Source: Paremcibacter congregatus (GTDB lineage Bacteria; Pseudomonadota; Alphaproteobacteria; Sphingomonadales; Emcibacteraceae). Taken from it: a stretch of DNA of 64,000 nt. Positions 17,717-26,039 of this stretch are shown here, one piece after another. A program made the position numbers and the translations under genes. Every line of letters begins with the position of its first letter. The stretch's first letter is position 1. The stretch spans positions 2,263,501 to 2,327,500 of the forward strand of contig NZ_CP041025.1 in NCBI RefSeq assembly GCF_006385135.1, in the 5' to 3' direction. Under the pieces are notes generated by a model. That model had not been told where the DNA came from and searched no databases. It was given only the letters and a program-made list of their open reading frames with translations.

Positions 17717-17835
17717 ATTGGATTTTTCCTCAACTTTGAATCAATTATTGCATCAAACAACTCATCGCCGGTTAGGCCGCCTATTGTAAGATCAAAGTTA
17801 AACGGAACTGGGCCATTGTGAATTTCTTGTGACAT
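17701..17835 (-). CDS. Small hypothetical protein (44 aa)
   Basis: An ATG at 17835, 12 bp after the stop of the SUMF1-type gene on the same strand, opens a frame reading IHNGPVPFNFDLTIGGLTGD then ELFDAIIDSKLRKNP. Its last codons lie in direct repeat copy 1, so its 3' end was probably created by that junction. No family is recognised; it may be the truncated head of a longer protein. Confidence 0.4.
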   Translation of the reverse strand: MSQEIHNGPVPFNFDLTIGGLTGDELFDAIIDSKLRKNPIVSVS

Positions 17836-17847
17836 AATGCTTCCTTA

Positions 17848-18708
17848 TTATTCTATTTCTCTGACAACACGAAAACCATGAGGATATGCATATATTGACG
17901 GGCGCACGCCCCCCCTGAATGATGGCAATAGGGATCTTGCCCCTTCAAAACCATAGTTACCGCCCCGCACACTTCTCAATTTACAATCCGGTATTTCATA
18001 ACTTTTTGAAGAGTTGGAGCTGGCAACATGGTCATAACCCCGGACGAAACAATCCTGAACCAATTCACTGACATTCCCCAACATGTCATAAAGACCAAAG
18101 GGATTCGGACGAAAGTTACCAATGGGAACAGGGGCTTCCAAATAATAACTGACATGGTGTAGACAAGCCTTGCATTTGGCATTCATTTCACCTACCCCAT
18201 CCCCCCACCAAAATACCGTTTCTGTCCCGGCTCTTGCACCATATTCCCATTCAGCTTCACTGGGCAGCCGATATTTCTCATCTGTTTTTCTACTCAACCA
18301 TTTCACGTATTCCTGGGCTTGATCCCAGCTTGCATTCATCAAAGGCTGTTTCACACCACCCCACCCAAATGCGCCTGGTTTTTTGCTGCAACCACCGTCT
18401 TCAAAACACGTCAAATATTGAGCATAGGTAATCTCAAATCGTCCCATTGCGAATTTCCTGGGGATAATGATCTGGCGCGCAGGAACTTGAAACTTTGTGT
18501 AGACCGCCGGCATTTTGACCTTTGGATTTAATCCCATAACAAACTTACCAGAAGGGATCACAACCATTTCGGGGCAATCATCACATTCCTTAAATACTTG
18601 ACCGGTTTCTAACTCTTTTGTGCTCACGCTTTCATTTGCACACGCATTTAAAGCCAGACAGGAGAAAAGCAAACCGGCAATCGTTAATATTATTTTGCTC
18701 ATATTCAT
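17848..18708 (-). CDS. SUMF1/formylglycine-generating-enzyme-like lipoprotein
   Basis: This 286-aa protein has a lipoprotein signal with lipobox LALNAC (cleavage before Cys ~23). The rest is the FGE-sulfatase (SUMF1) fold: MVVIPSGKFVMG, RKFAMGRFEITYAQYLTCF, NASWDQAQEYVKWLS, YRLPSEAEWEYGARAG, FGLYDMLGNVSELVQDC, SVRGGNY, and HGFRVVRE at the end. Family members oxidise a Cys in sulfatases or act as non-catalytic binding modules. The catalytic Cys pair of true formylglycine-generating enzymes is not evident near the C-terminus, so this is more likely a structural or toxin-associated module. The start overlaps the end of the RTX-acyltransferase fragment by four bases (ATGA), pointing to a former operon. 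Confidence 0.85.
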   Translation of the reverse strand: MNMSKIILTIAGLLFSCLALNACANESVSTKELETGQVFKECDDCPEMVVIPSGKFVMGLNPKVKMPAVYTKFQVPARQIIIPRKFAMGRFEITYAQYLTCFEDGGCSKKPGAFGWGGVKQPLMNASWDQAQEYVKWLSRKTDEKYRLPSEAEWEYGARAGTETVFWWGDGVGEMNAKCKACLHHVSYYLEAPVPIGNFRPNPFGLYDMLGNVSELVQDCFVRGYDHVASSNSSKSYEIPDCKLRSVRGGNYGFEGARSLLPSFRGGVRPSIYAYPHGFRVVREIE

Positions 18709-18971
18709 CCCCCCAACTCCATGACTTTGCGCGTGCCTGTCGCGGGGTCGGTATGGTGGAATTTGAACTTTTTGCCTTTGAAGGGGCCGGTGATTATGTC
18801 GGCGCGGATCTGGTTAGCCATCTTGTTCTCCGTTGTGTGGAACGGGCAGATCAGATCGACCAGCCACAGCCCGCCGCGGCGCTCGGCCTGCGGCATTCTT
18901 CTCATTCGACGGTTCACTAAACTCGGGAAAGGGTACTTCCACATCACACGCGCCCCCAAACTCTCTGCCAA
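18705..18971 (-). pseudogene. RTX toxin-activating lysine acyltransferase, C-terminal fragment
   Basis: The last ~60 residues match the HlyC/CyaC family: GGLWLVDLICPFHTTENKMA, then GKKFKFHHTDPATGTRKVME and LGG. HlyC-type enzymes acylate lysines of RTX toxins. The N-terminal two-thirds with the catalytic His is missing, and the first residues of the frame look scrambled. No RTX toxin gene is in the window. Composition is GC-richer than the surrounding spacers. Confidence 0.6.
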
Positions 18972-19116
18972 TATATATTTCTGTTAGTCAAATATTAACC
19001 ACAGGACAGCGACCTTGGCAAATCCTAATTCCCGCTCTAGTCCATATGGACCAGATAATCAGGCCCCCGGCTCTGGAAGACGCACGAAACAGGTAAGCCA
19101 TTCCATATATTAACGG

Positions 19117-19557
19117 TCACGGAAACTGGCCCCGCGTCGCCAGAGCCCGATATCGGGCCGCGAGCTCTGGATCGGGCGCCCCGCCGAGCCCCGCCGCATA
19201 AATCTCCGCCAGCAGTAGCTGCGCCCTCCGATGTCCCGCGCTGGCGCTGCCGGTATCCATCATCATCACCGTGCCATAGGTCTGCCCGCCCACCGGCGGC
19301 ATATAGATCGGTGTCCGGCCACTGTGCGGCGTCGCCGCCAGCTTCAGCCAGCGCCGCGCCGTGGCGTAATCCTGCGCATCAAACGCCGCGCGCCCCATCT
19401 CATACTGCGCCTGGGCGTCGCCCTGCCCGGCCTGACAGGCCCGGTAGGCCACCGGATCAGCGGCAAGCGTCGCGCAGTCCCGCACAAACATGCTGCAGCC
19501 CGGCAGGGTCAGGACCAGCAGGCCGACAAGGCAGAATTTTGTGTGTAGGGTCATCAT
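19117..19557 (-). CDS. Sel1/TPR-like lipoprotein
   Basis: This 146-aa protein has a lipoprotein signal (LVGLLVLTLPGC, Cys ~21). Two Sel1-like helical repeats follow (GDAQAQYEMGRAAFDAQDYA then ARRWLKLAA; HRRAQLLLAEIYAAGLGG). Such repeats mediate protein contacts. The gene is markedly GC-rich (many CGC/GCC codons) against AT-rich surroundings, which suggests a separate origin. Function unknown. Confidence 0.65.
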   Translation of the reverse strand: MMTLHTKFCLVGLLVLTLPGCSMFVRDCATLAADPVAYRACQAGQGDAQAQYEMGRAAFDAQDYATARRWLKLAATPHSGRTPIYMPPVGGQTYGTVMMMDTGSASAGHRRAQLLLAEIYAAGLGGAPDPELAARYRALATRGQFP

Positions 19558-19745
19558 GGCTTCCCCAAGAGAAATAAATTACGGCGACAGAATTATGGTG
19601 ACCTGCGTAATTAGCCGTAATTCCGGCGAAGTCACATATGTTTTATACTGTGGTGCGTCCGGTTTACTGATAAATGTATAGTCTGTCATTGATAGTCCCC
19701 TTTTGATCCCCGTTTTTAACTTCGCTTAAAATCAGAATAGTGTGG

Positions 19746-20369
19746 TTAAATTTCAGCCCAATATGTCATTTTTTCCCATCCTTCCATACCTTCTGCTTCC
19801 AGCCTGTTCAACAGGGCATCTGCGTAAAAGGGACTGCTAGGATAACGCACATCATACCAGACCGCATGGCCGGCAATCTTATCTTTATACACCGCCAGAT
19901 GATCATCCCCTCCCGACTTGATCACCCAGCTATAACGATCCGGATGATTGGCAAAATCCCACCCTTCGGCTTTATAAACCCCCCCGAGATCGGGACTGAT
20001 GGCGTCAAGAAAGCTGCAAATTATAAAAAACCAATATTGCCCGCCGTAAGGCGCACCGTCCCGGCCCAGCACGTCTACCGACACAAACTGATGCACCCCC
20101 GGTTCAATATCTTCGATCGCCCGTTTGAGACGATCACTGACCATGGGAAAATGGGCTCCGTCATAATCAAAGACCTCTTTCCCCTTGATCAACTGCACCT
20201 GTTTCGGAAAGTACTCCTCCGGCATCGGGCGGCCAAAATCCCATAGTGTGTCATTGCTGTCCAGACAATCCTTATAAAACCTCTTTGCCTTTTCCCGTTC
20301 CGCCGGGTCTGTGGCGACAATCTCATTATGGTATTTACTTTTAACTGACGTTGATACTTGTGCAGCCAT
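19746..20369 (-). CDS. Imm11-family (DUF1629) immunity-like protein 1
   Basis: I choose the ATG at 20369 because GAAGGAAA lies eight bases upstream; the in-frame ATG at 20408 has no such site. The ~207-aa protein carries the core segment RLKRAIEDIEPGVHQFVSVD and a later WFIICSFLDAISPD, as in Imm11/DUF1629 proteins, which neutralise polymorphic toxins. It resembles the next gene throughout (EPGVHQF, ...GHxxWxDxxY...), so the two are paralogues. No matching toxin is visible. Confidence 0.65.
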   Translation of the reverse strand: MAAQVSTSVKSKYHNEIVATDPAEREKAKRFYKDCLDSNDTLWDFGRPMPEEYFPKQVQLIKGKEVFDYDGAHFPMVSDRLKRAIEDIEPGVHQFVSVDVLGRDGAPYGGQYWFFIICSFLDAISPDLGGVYKAEGWDFANHPDRYSWVIKSGGDDHLAVYKDKIAGHAVWYDVRYPSSPFYADALLNRLEAEGMEGWEKMTYWAEI

Positions 20370-20534
20370 AGAAAATTTCCTTCTTTTGTACTTTTCCGGA
20401 TTGCCCACAACCGGATCGTCTAAAAGCGATTATGCAAGATCACGGACATCTTGAGCTAATGTTTTATTTGTGTGTATGTTCATTATTTAGCCCCTTTTAA
20501 TGTGATCAAATAAAATACATTTTAAAAATTCAAT

Positions 20535-21149
20535 TCATGCTTCGTCATAATGTATGGAGGAAAAATTGGTCAGCCCCGCCGTCCTCAGGGCCGCCACCAG
20601 ATCATCGGAAACATAACGACCTCGAAAATATTTATCATGCCAGGCATGATGGCCCACGATGGCCTTCTTATCAAAAACCTGTTTTATATCATCCTGCATA
20701 GGCAGAAATAGCGTCCCCGGTTCGGTTTTCGGGATTGAATGCGCCCGGTTCAAACTGTCCAGACGGTTCCCAATGACAAAAAGATAGCGTTTGCCAAGAT
20801 ATTTACCGCGCTGTTCAATCTCCATGGGGAAAAATTGATGCACCCCAGGCTCCAACCCTTCCAGGATTTCCTTGAATTGTTCCGGCACCAACAATCCTGC
20901 CGCGAGAAAGCCATCAATTTCCAGCAAGGGCTGTTTTGAGGGAGATGGGCCGCCCCGCTTCAGTCGGGTCGGCACATAGGTGGGATCGACCGGACGACCC
21001 GTCGTAAAAGGTTCGATATGTGAAATTCGCAATCCGCCATCCTGGCTGCAATCTATAGGCGCAACCTTCTTCATGTCCCCATCCAGAGGGGTATAGGGAT
21101 TCATAAAAGTCCCATTTTCCTGTTTGCCGCCATGAAAACTATAAGCCAT
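20535..21149 (-). CDS. Imm11-family (DUF1629) immunity-like protein 2
   Basis: The start at 21149 (MAYSFHGGKQ) follows AAGGAAAA at the right distance; an upstream ATG at 21173 is less likely. The ~204-aa protein contains PLLEIDGFLAAGLLVPEQFK, EGLEPGVHQFFPMEI, and YLFVIGNRLDSLNRAHS, typical of Imm11. The tail GHHAWHDKYFRGRYVSDDL parallels the neighbour at 19746. Tandem immunity genes often collect at toxin loci; here the toxin appears to be lost. Confidence 0.7.
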   Translation of the reverse strand: MAYSFHGGKQENGTFMNPYTPLDGDMKKVAPIDCSQDGGLRISHIEPFTTGRPVDPTYVPTRLKRGGPSPSKQPLLEIDGFLAAGLLVPEQFKEILEGLEPGVHQFFPMEIEQRGKYLGKRYLFVIGNRLDSLNRAHSIPKTEPGTLFLPMQDDIKQVFDKKAIVGHHAWHDKYFRGRYVSDDLVAALRTAGLTNFSSIHYDEA

Positions 21150-21173
21150 ACTATTTTCCTTAATTTGATGCAC

Positions 21174-21833
21174 GCAATTATGTTACCTCCGCCTGCCGTC
21201 GGTAAAAAATGAAATTGGTCAAGTTCCGTAAATAAAGTGATTTTCTAGCCATTGCGGCCAGTCAAGCATGACAACACCCCCGCCGATAGCTAAAATACGA
21301 CACTGCCATCATGCGACCAGCGTCATCGTACTTTCTCTTTATTGGCGAAGAATAGAATCTATTTTGTGTAATTAAATAAATACAGATAATACCCCCCATT
21401 TATAGGCTTCCTTCTCCGGCGTTTAAGAAGAAAATTTGTTAATTTCTCAACGTTAACCTGCTTTTCGTTGGGCGACAATAGTCTATTTCTATTAGTTGTG
21501 GGCAGCGCAATCTACATTTCTCATAAAGTGTATCATTCATCTACGACTTGTCGAATGCCACAAGACACGCCCAGGTTTCTAAGGATCTATATTTACTGGA
21601 GATATTATTGCGGCAGATAGATACAGTTCTCTCAATTGAACGGCCCAGAATTTACTCCTTTTTCACCTACATAAAACCTACATAATGGCATAAAAGTCGA
21701 ATTTTTCTTGAAATACGTCCCACCCTCCGGCAAGCTAGTCTAGCTTTAAAAACGCCAATTATCTTGTTAAATTATGATGTTATCGAAAAGGCATATCAAG
21801 CGGATTTCAAACGACAAAATCATGGTCGTAAAC
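21174..21833. other. Gene-free stretch before the tRNA remnant
   Basis: No supported gene. It contains one further copy of ACCTACATAAAACCTACATA at about 21666-21685, also found twice in the direct repeats. Confidence 0.5.
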
Positions 21834-21878
21834 CTGTTAATCTATTTGTCGCAGGTTCGAGTCCTGCTCGGGGAGCCA
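21834..21878 (+). other. tRNA-Asn 3' remnant, probable attachment site
   Basis: Reading from CTGTTAATC (the GUU anticodon loop) the segment continues to the T-arm GCAGGTTCGAGTCCTGC, the acceptor strand TCGGGGA, discriminator G and CCA at 21876-21878. No matching 5' half (TCCCCGA plus D-arm) occurs upstream. A fragment running from anticodon loop to 3' end is the usual crossover block of tRNA-targeting integrases. Confidence 0.7.
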
Positions 21879-22076
21879 CCTCTTTTCAAGGACTTAGCTC
21901 CTATCCCTGTGATAACATTATCCCATTTTTAACAAGCCGGTAAGCAGGCTGACGCAAGGCGAACGTTCAAAGACGCTCCTCTCCTTAAAGAAAACCTACA
22001 TAAAACCTACATAAAACCTACATAATTTTCGTTTCTAAAGCGCCCGACTTTTGGCTCTTGTTATGAAACGGAAACT
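21870..22076 (+). repeat. Direct repeat copy 2 (207 bp)
   Basis: This repeats 17521-17716 and holds three AAAACCTACAT units (about 22001-22024) where copy 1 has two. It joins the tRNA-Asn 3' end to the first codons of the integrase remnant, so it is probably the att-int spacer of an integrated element. The period-11 units could be integrase arm-binding sites. Confidence 0.8.
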
Positions 22077-22257
22077 GGTTTTTCCCCTCAAATTGTCAGA
22101 TAATTCCATCAAGGATCTGGAACCCGGCGCCTTACTTAAAAAGGCCTCGCGTCCGCAATATGAAATTCGCAATTCCCGTATTGGCGGCTTTTTTGTCATC
22201 GTCGGCAAGAAAACAACCAGCTTCGCCATCCAGGCGGACCTGCTTCACTTCCTGTAA
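22063..22257 (+). pseudogene. N-terminal remnant of a tyrosine integrase
   Basis: The ATG at 22063 opens a frame reading LKLSDNSIKDLEPGALLKK, then YEIRNSRIGGFFVIVGKK and TTSFAIQADL. It resembles the arm-binding head of island/phage tyrosine recombinases (start, S/TdxxIxxL, then yxDxxxxGfxlxVxxxGxKsF). A stop after 64 residues removes the catalytic domain. Its place ~185 bp behind the tRNA 3' end fits an integrase gene. Confidence 0.55.
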
Positions 22258-22307
22258 GATCATACTGAGTAATGCCCGGAGTTCAGTTTATTGAGTTTCT
22301 CTATTAG

Positions 22308-22342
22308 GTAAAAAAAGCTGGCTGGATTTCTCCAGCCAGCTT
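22308..22342 (-). terminator. Intrinsic terminator of receptor gene 22384-24927
   Basis: On the minus strand, AAGCTGGCTGGA pairs with TCCAGCCAGCTT around a 4-nt loop (22315-22342) and is followed by seven T residues. Confidence 0.88.
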
Positions 22343-22383
22343 AAAGTGACCCTTCTTAACTTAAAGAGCCATGGGGGCAGAAA

Positions 22384-24927
22384 TTAGAAATTATAGGTCG
22401 CTTTAACGTAGTAATAGCCTCCGTTGAAGCCAAATGGCGCAGACCGTCTGGAATATTTAAACACGCCGGGAGAGTCGATGATCCCCGCGATTGAACCGCT
22501 CCGAGACTGACCGATCAGGTTAAGGTCTGGCTTGACATCGAACAGGTTATTGACCCCTGCAGTCAACCGCAGACCGGATTCTTCAAAGTCATAATTCACG
22601 GTGATATCCGTGAGCCATTTCGCGCCAAACTTTTGCGTGTTGCTCTCTGAATCACAAGCGCCCTCACATACGGTGTAGGTGCCAAACATGCTCGCGCGGG
22701 TTTGCACCGACCAAGCACCAGACGCGTAATCCGCCGACAGATTGATGCGGGTTTTCGGCTGCCATTCCTCGATGATGGAAATATCCTGTGGGGTAAACAA
22801 AGGTCCCACATCAATGCCCCCGATGGAGCTGACGACCGTGCCGCTTTTGACCTTTGTCTCGGTCCAGTTTGCCGCCGCAACCAGTTTCAGGGATTGATCG
22901 CCGGAAAGCTCCACATCATAAGAGGCGACGAAATCCACCCCCTGCGTTCTGGTATCCGCCGCATTGATGAAGAACTGACCAGACGTCGCGCCGGTTGCGG
23001 CCGCCACATCCGGGAAGTCCGCAACGATATCGACGGAAGATGAAATGCCGATCCGGTCATCAATATCAATGTGATAATAGTCCGCTGTGACCGTCAGATT
23101 ATCAAAGGACGCCACAAACCCGGCGCTAAAGTTCAGGGATGTTTCTTCCTTCAGTTCCGGCACGCCAATTGCCTGAGCCAGCGGGCTGTCATTGGTAAAG
23201 GTTCCCCGTTCCTGCTGAACGGTTTCCGTACCGATGGTCACGAATTGCGTGCTGGTGTTGTTGGAATATTTTTGCTGCATGGAGGGCGCCCGGAAGCCGG
23301 TACTGACGGAACCGCGCAGCGCAAAGCTCTCCGTCACGTCATAGCGCGCCGCGCCTTTAGCCGTAAATGTGCTGCCGAAATCGCTATAATCTTCAAAGCG
23401 GGCGGCGACATCCACGGTAAAATCGTCCGTAAGCGTGGCTTCTATATCTGCATAGGCCGCGATGTTATGCCGCCCCTCGTCGCGTTCATTCGCCGGCGAA
23501 AATCCGCGGAACACTTGAAAGCCGGATGCATAGGAAACAGGATCCACATCACATCCCGGACAATTGGTATTCAAGGCGCCACCATCGGCATAGGAGACCG
23601 GCTCACCTGCAAGAATTTTATATTTCTCATCGCGATATTCCGCGCCGAAGGCCACATTGACCTCGGTGCCACCAACATCGACCGCGCGCGACGCATCCAC
23701 ATTCAGAGTAGTTTGACCAATTTTCAATGTACCGGCTCTGGCCGTTGTCGGGCTGGCGGTTCCAAAGGACGCATTGGCGGAATTGCTGATGATAAATTCA
23801 AAGGAGTTGCCCCCGGTGGAAACGCTGGTGTCCAACGTCCATTCCCCCAATGTCCAGTCAATCCCCGCCGCAAGGGAGTAATCCTTGATGGTCGAATTGA
23901 TTTGCGGCAGAAAGCCATCCGGATAGAGTTCGATAACCGTATTGGCGTGCTGGTTGGCGCGACGATAAAAGCCCCAGTTGGAATTACGCCGATCGGAATA
24001 GGTGCCGAACATATAAAATTCCGCATTATCGCTCAACGGAATCCCCGCGTTCAACACAGCCGCTTTCTGTTCGGAATTGCCGTCCCCGATGCGGAAGACG
24101 TCACGGTCGAAGGTAGATTCTCGAGGATCAATAGCCACGTTCCCAACGCCGCAGGGTGACTGACCGCCCGTCTCATATTGCAGGCAACCGGTCAGGCCGG
24201 AACGGTCCGTGCGTTCACGGTCACGATATTCAACACTCAATGTCACGAAGCCATCGTTGCCAACGTTCATGCCATAGCTGCCATTGGCGACAAATGTGGC
24301 GCCGTCACCTTCATAAGTTTGCCCCCAGGATGTGGAGACGTCACCGCCTTCGCTTTGATCGCGCAGTTCGAGATTGATCACACCGGCAATGGCGTCAGAG
24401 CCGTATTGCGCCGCCGCGCCATCGCGCAGAATTTCGATGCGTTTAATGGCAACACCCGGAATGGCATTCATATCCACACCCGCCGTGCCGCGTCCCACAG
24501 AGGTATTCACATGCACCAGAGCGCTGGAATGACGACGTTTGCCGTTAATCAGCACCAGAGTCTGATCCGGCCCCAACCCGCGCAAGGTCGCGGGGCGCAA
24601 GGCGTCCGTGCCGTCAGAGATACTGGAACTTGAAAAGTTAAAGCTCGGTGCCAGTGTCTGCAGCATCCGCCCGACTTCGGTGGCACCGGTATTTCTCATA
24701 TCCGCGCCGCTCAGGACGTCAACAGGAACAACGGTTTCAAGGGCTGTGCGTCCCTTGGCCCGCGTCCCGAGGGAAACAATTTCTTCCAATTCTGCTGATT
24801 TATCTACGGCAGGGTTCTCTTGAGCCATTCCGGCTGATATGGACACCGCCATAAAGAGGGTGGAGCATAGGGCGGTAGCGCCCATGATCTTACCCGCTTG
24901 GGTGAGTGTAGTATGTAGCTGTGACAT
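22384..24927 (-). CDS. TonB-dependent receptor without STN domain
   Basis: This 847-aa receptor has a signal peptide (ending ~SAGMAQEN at 37), then EEIVSLGTRAKGRTALETVV, the plug (GRMLQTLAPSFNFS, RGLGPDQTLVLINGKRRH, IEILRDGAAAQYGSDAIAGV) and a long barrel ending YNF. It is the STN-less paralogue of the receptor at 27148-30009; the two align along most of their length, including the NCPGCD extracellular motif. It faces away from the sigma/FecR pair. The ligand is unknown. It may share the ligand, or be controlled by the same sigma factor. Confidence 0.93.
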   Translation of the reverse strand: MSQLHTTLTQAGKIMGATALCSTLFMAVSISAGMAQENPAVDKSAELEEIVSLGTRAKGRTALETVVPVDVLSGADMRNTGATEVGRMLQTLAPSFNFSSSSISDGTDALRPATLRGLGPDQTLVLINGKRRHSSALVHVNTSVGRGTAGVDMNAIPGVAIKRIEILRDGAAAQYGSDAIAGVINLELRDQSEGGDVSTSWGQTYEGDGATFVANGSYGMNVGNDGFVTLSVEYRDRERTDRSGLTGCLQYETGGQSPCGVGNVAIDPRESTFDRDVFRIGDGNSEQKAAVLNAGIPLSDNAEFYMFGTYSDRRNSNWGFYRRANQHANTVIELYPDGFLPQINSTIKDYSLAAGIDWTLGEWTLDTSVSTGGNSFEFIISNSANASFGTASPTTARAGTLKIGQTTLNVDASRAVDVGGTEVNVAFGAEYRDEKYKILAGEPVSYADGGALNTNCPGCDVDPVSYASGFQVFRGFSPANERDEGRHNIAAYADIEATLTDDFTVDVAARFEDYSDFGSTFTAKGAARYDVTESFALRGSVSTGFRAPSMQQKYSNNTSTQFVTIGTETVQQERGTFTNDSPLAQAIGVPELKEETSLNFSAGFVASFDNLTVTADYYHIDIDDRIGISSSVDIVADFPDVAAATGATSGQFFINAADTRTQGVDFVASYDVELSGDQSLKLVAAANWTETKVKSGTVVSSIGGIDVGPLFTPQDISIIEEWQPKTRINLSADYASGAWSVQTRASMFGTYTVCEGACDSESNTQKFGAKWLTDITVNYDFEESGLRLTAGVNNLFDVKPDLNLIGQSRSGSIAGIIDSPGVFKYSRRSAPFGFNGGYYYVKATYNF

Positions 24928-25093
24928 CTGTTGTCTCCCTTGAGATGTGATATTTTCAATATTTTATGTGTCGATCAAAGCGTGTAACTTGCACCAACCT
25001 TCGCCCGATAAGAGTGAAGACGACTTGACGGAAGGAAAGTGGAATAAAAAATGAAAAAATGTTAAACTCCCGGGATAACTCAGGAGAATTCAA

Positions 25094-25339
25094 GTGGATA
25101 TACAGGCAGTAACGGCATTTTTCATGTGGTGCAGTATCATAAACGGTGGCCTGCTGGTTTTCTGGTTGATGTTTCTTCTGCTGGCCCCTGACTTTACCTT
25201 CCGGCTGCAAACCAGGTTCTTCCCCATGCCCCGCGAGACCTATAACCGGATAATTTATGGCTTCCTCGGTCTGTTTAAGGTCTTCTTTCTAATTTTCAAC
25301 CTAACACCTTTGATCAGCCTGTGGATTATCGCCACATGA
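25094..25339 (+). CDS. DUF6868 inner-membrane protein
   Basis: This 81-aa protein starts with GTG at 25094, eight bases after AGGAGAA. Two transmembrane helices are evident (FFMWCSIINGGLLVFWLMF at ~9-30 and FLGLFKVFFLIFNLTPLISL at ~57-78), with a short basic stretch between them (RLQTRFFPMPRETY). This matches the DUF6868 pattern. Function is unknown. It lies divergently from the receptor and upstream of the sigma gene. Confidence 0.75.
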   Translation: MDIQAVTAFFMWCSIINGGLLVFWLMFLLLAPDFTFRLQTRFFPMPRETYNRIIYGFLGLFKVFFLIFNLTPLISLWIIAT

Positions 25340-25460
25340 ACCGCCGCCGCCCGGATTGCGGCCCGACATATTGTGACCAGATAGTGTTTCATGACTTTAT
25401 TTATAAAAATTCTTCCACAATCCCGACGCGGTATCGTCTTAACCCTCGAAAGAGGTATGT

Positions 25461-26039
25461 ATGATGCTCAAACACCGGTTCAGACTGATAAAGAATAGCG
25501 ACCATGAGACAGCACAGCTGGCACCGGCGGAGCCTGTGAGCGGCGTCTTCCATGCGGAAATTACCAGACTGTTTCAGGACTATAACGACCCCCTGATCCG
25601 CTATCTCACCATCCGTTTGCGCAGCCGTCAGGATGCTGATGAAGTGGCTCAGGAAGCCTACATTCGGTTATTACGCCGCGACAATCTCGACGACATTGAC
25701 TGTTTCCAATCGTTCCTGTTCAGAACTGCCACCAATATCTCCATTGACCTGCAACGCCAGCGCGCCCGCCAGAACAACAACCACGAGCAAAGCAAAAACC
25801 TGTTTCAGACCACCGACGATATTACGCCGGAGCGGGATTTGCGCGGCCGCCAGAAACTGACCGCTTTAAAAACAGCGGTTGAGAAGCTGCCCCCCAAATG
25901 CCGCGAAGCATTCATGCTCTATAAATTTAACCATATGGAGTATACGGAAATAGCCCTTGAGATGGGCCTGTCGACAAGTTCGATCCGGAAATATATCACA
26001 CGCGCCCTCGCCTTTTGTGTGCGGGAGATGAACAAATGA
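25461..26039 (+). CDS. ECF RNA polymerase sigma factor (FecI-like)
   Basis: A 192-aa sigma factor. Region 2 is at ~35-100 (DYNDPLIRYLTIRLRSRQDA, then DEVAQEAYIRLLRR, FLFRTATNISID). Region 4 is at ~135-185 (LPPKCREAFMLYKFNHMEYT then EIALEMGLSTSSIRKYI). Its stop overlaps the FecR start (ATGA, 26036-26039). It should transcribe the receptor at 27148, possibly also that at 22384. Confidence 0.93.
   Translation: MMLKHRFRLIKNSDHETAQLAPAEPVSGVFHAEITRLFQDYNDPLIRYLTIRLRSRQDADEVAQEAYIRLLRRDNLDDIDCFQSFLFRTATNISIDLQRQRARQNNNHEQSKNLFQTTDDITPERDLRGRQKLTALKTAVEKLPPKCREAFMLYKFNHMEYTEIALEMGLSTSSIRKYITRALAFCVREMNK

Noticed and set aside
21540-21690. A short frame reading HAQVSKDLYLLEILLRQID as a recombinase C-terminus
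   Set aside because: No catalytic Tyr motif (GHxxxxxT..Y) could be recognised, so it is left as unexplained sequence.
21770-21878. A complete tRNA-Asn gene
   Set aside because: Only anticodon loop to CCA is present; there is no matching acceptor 5' strand or D-arm upstream.
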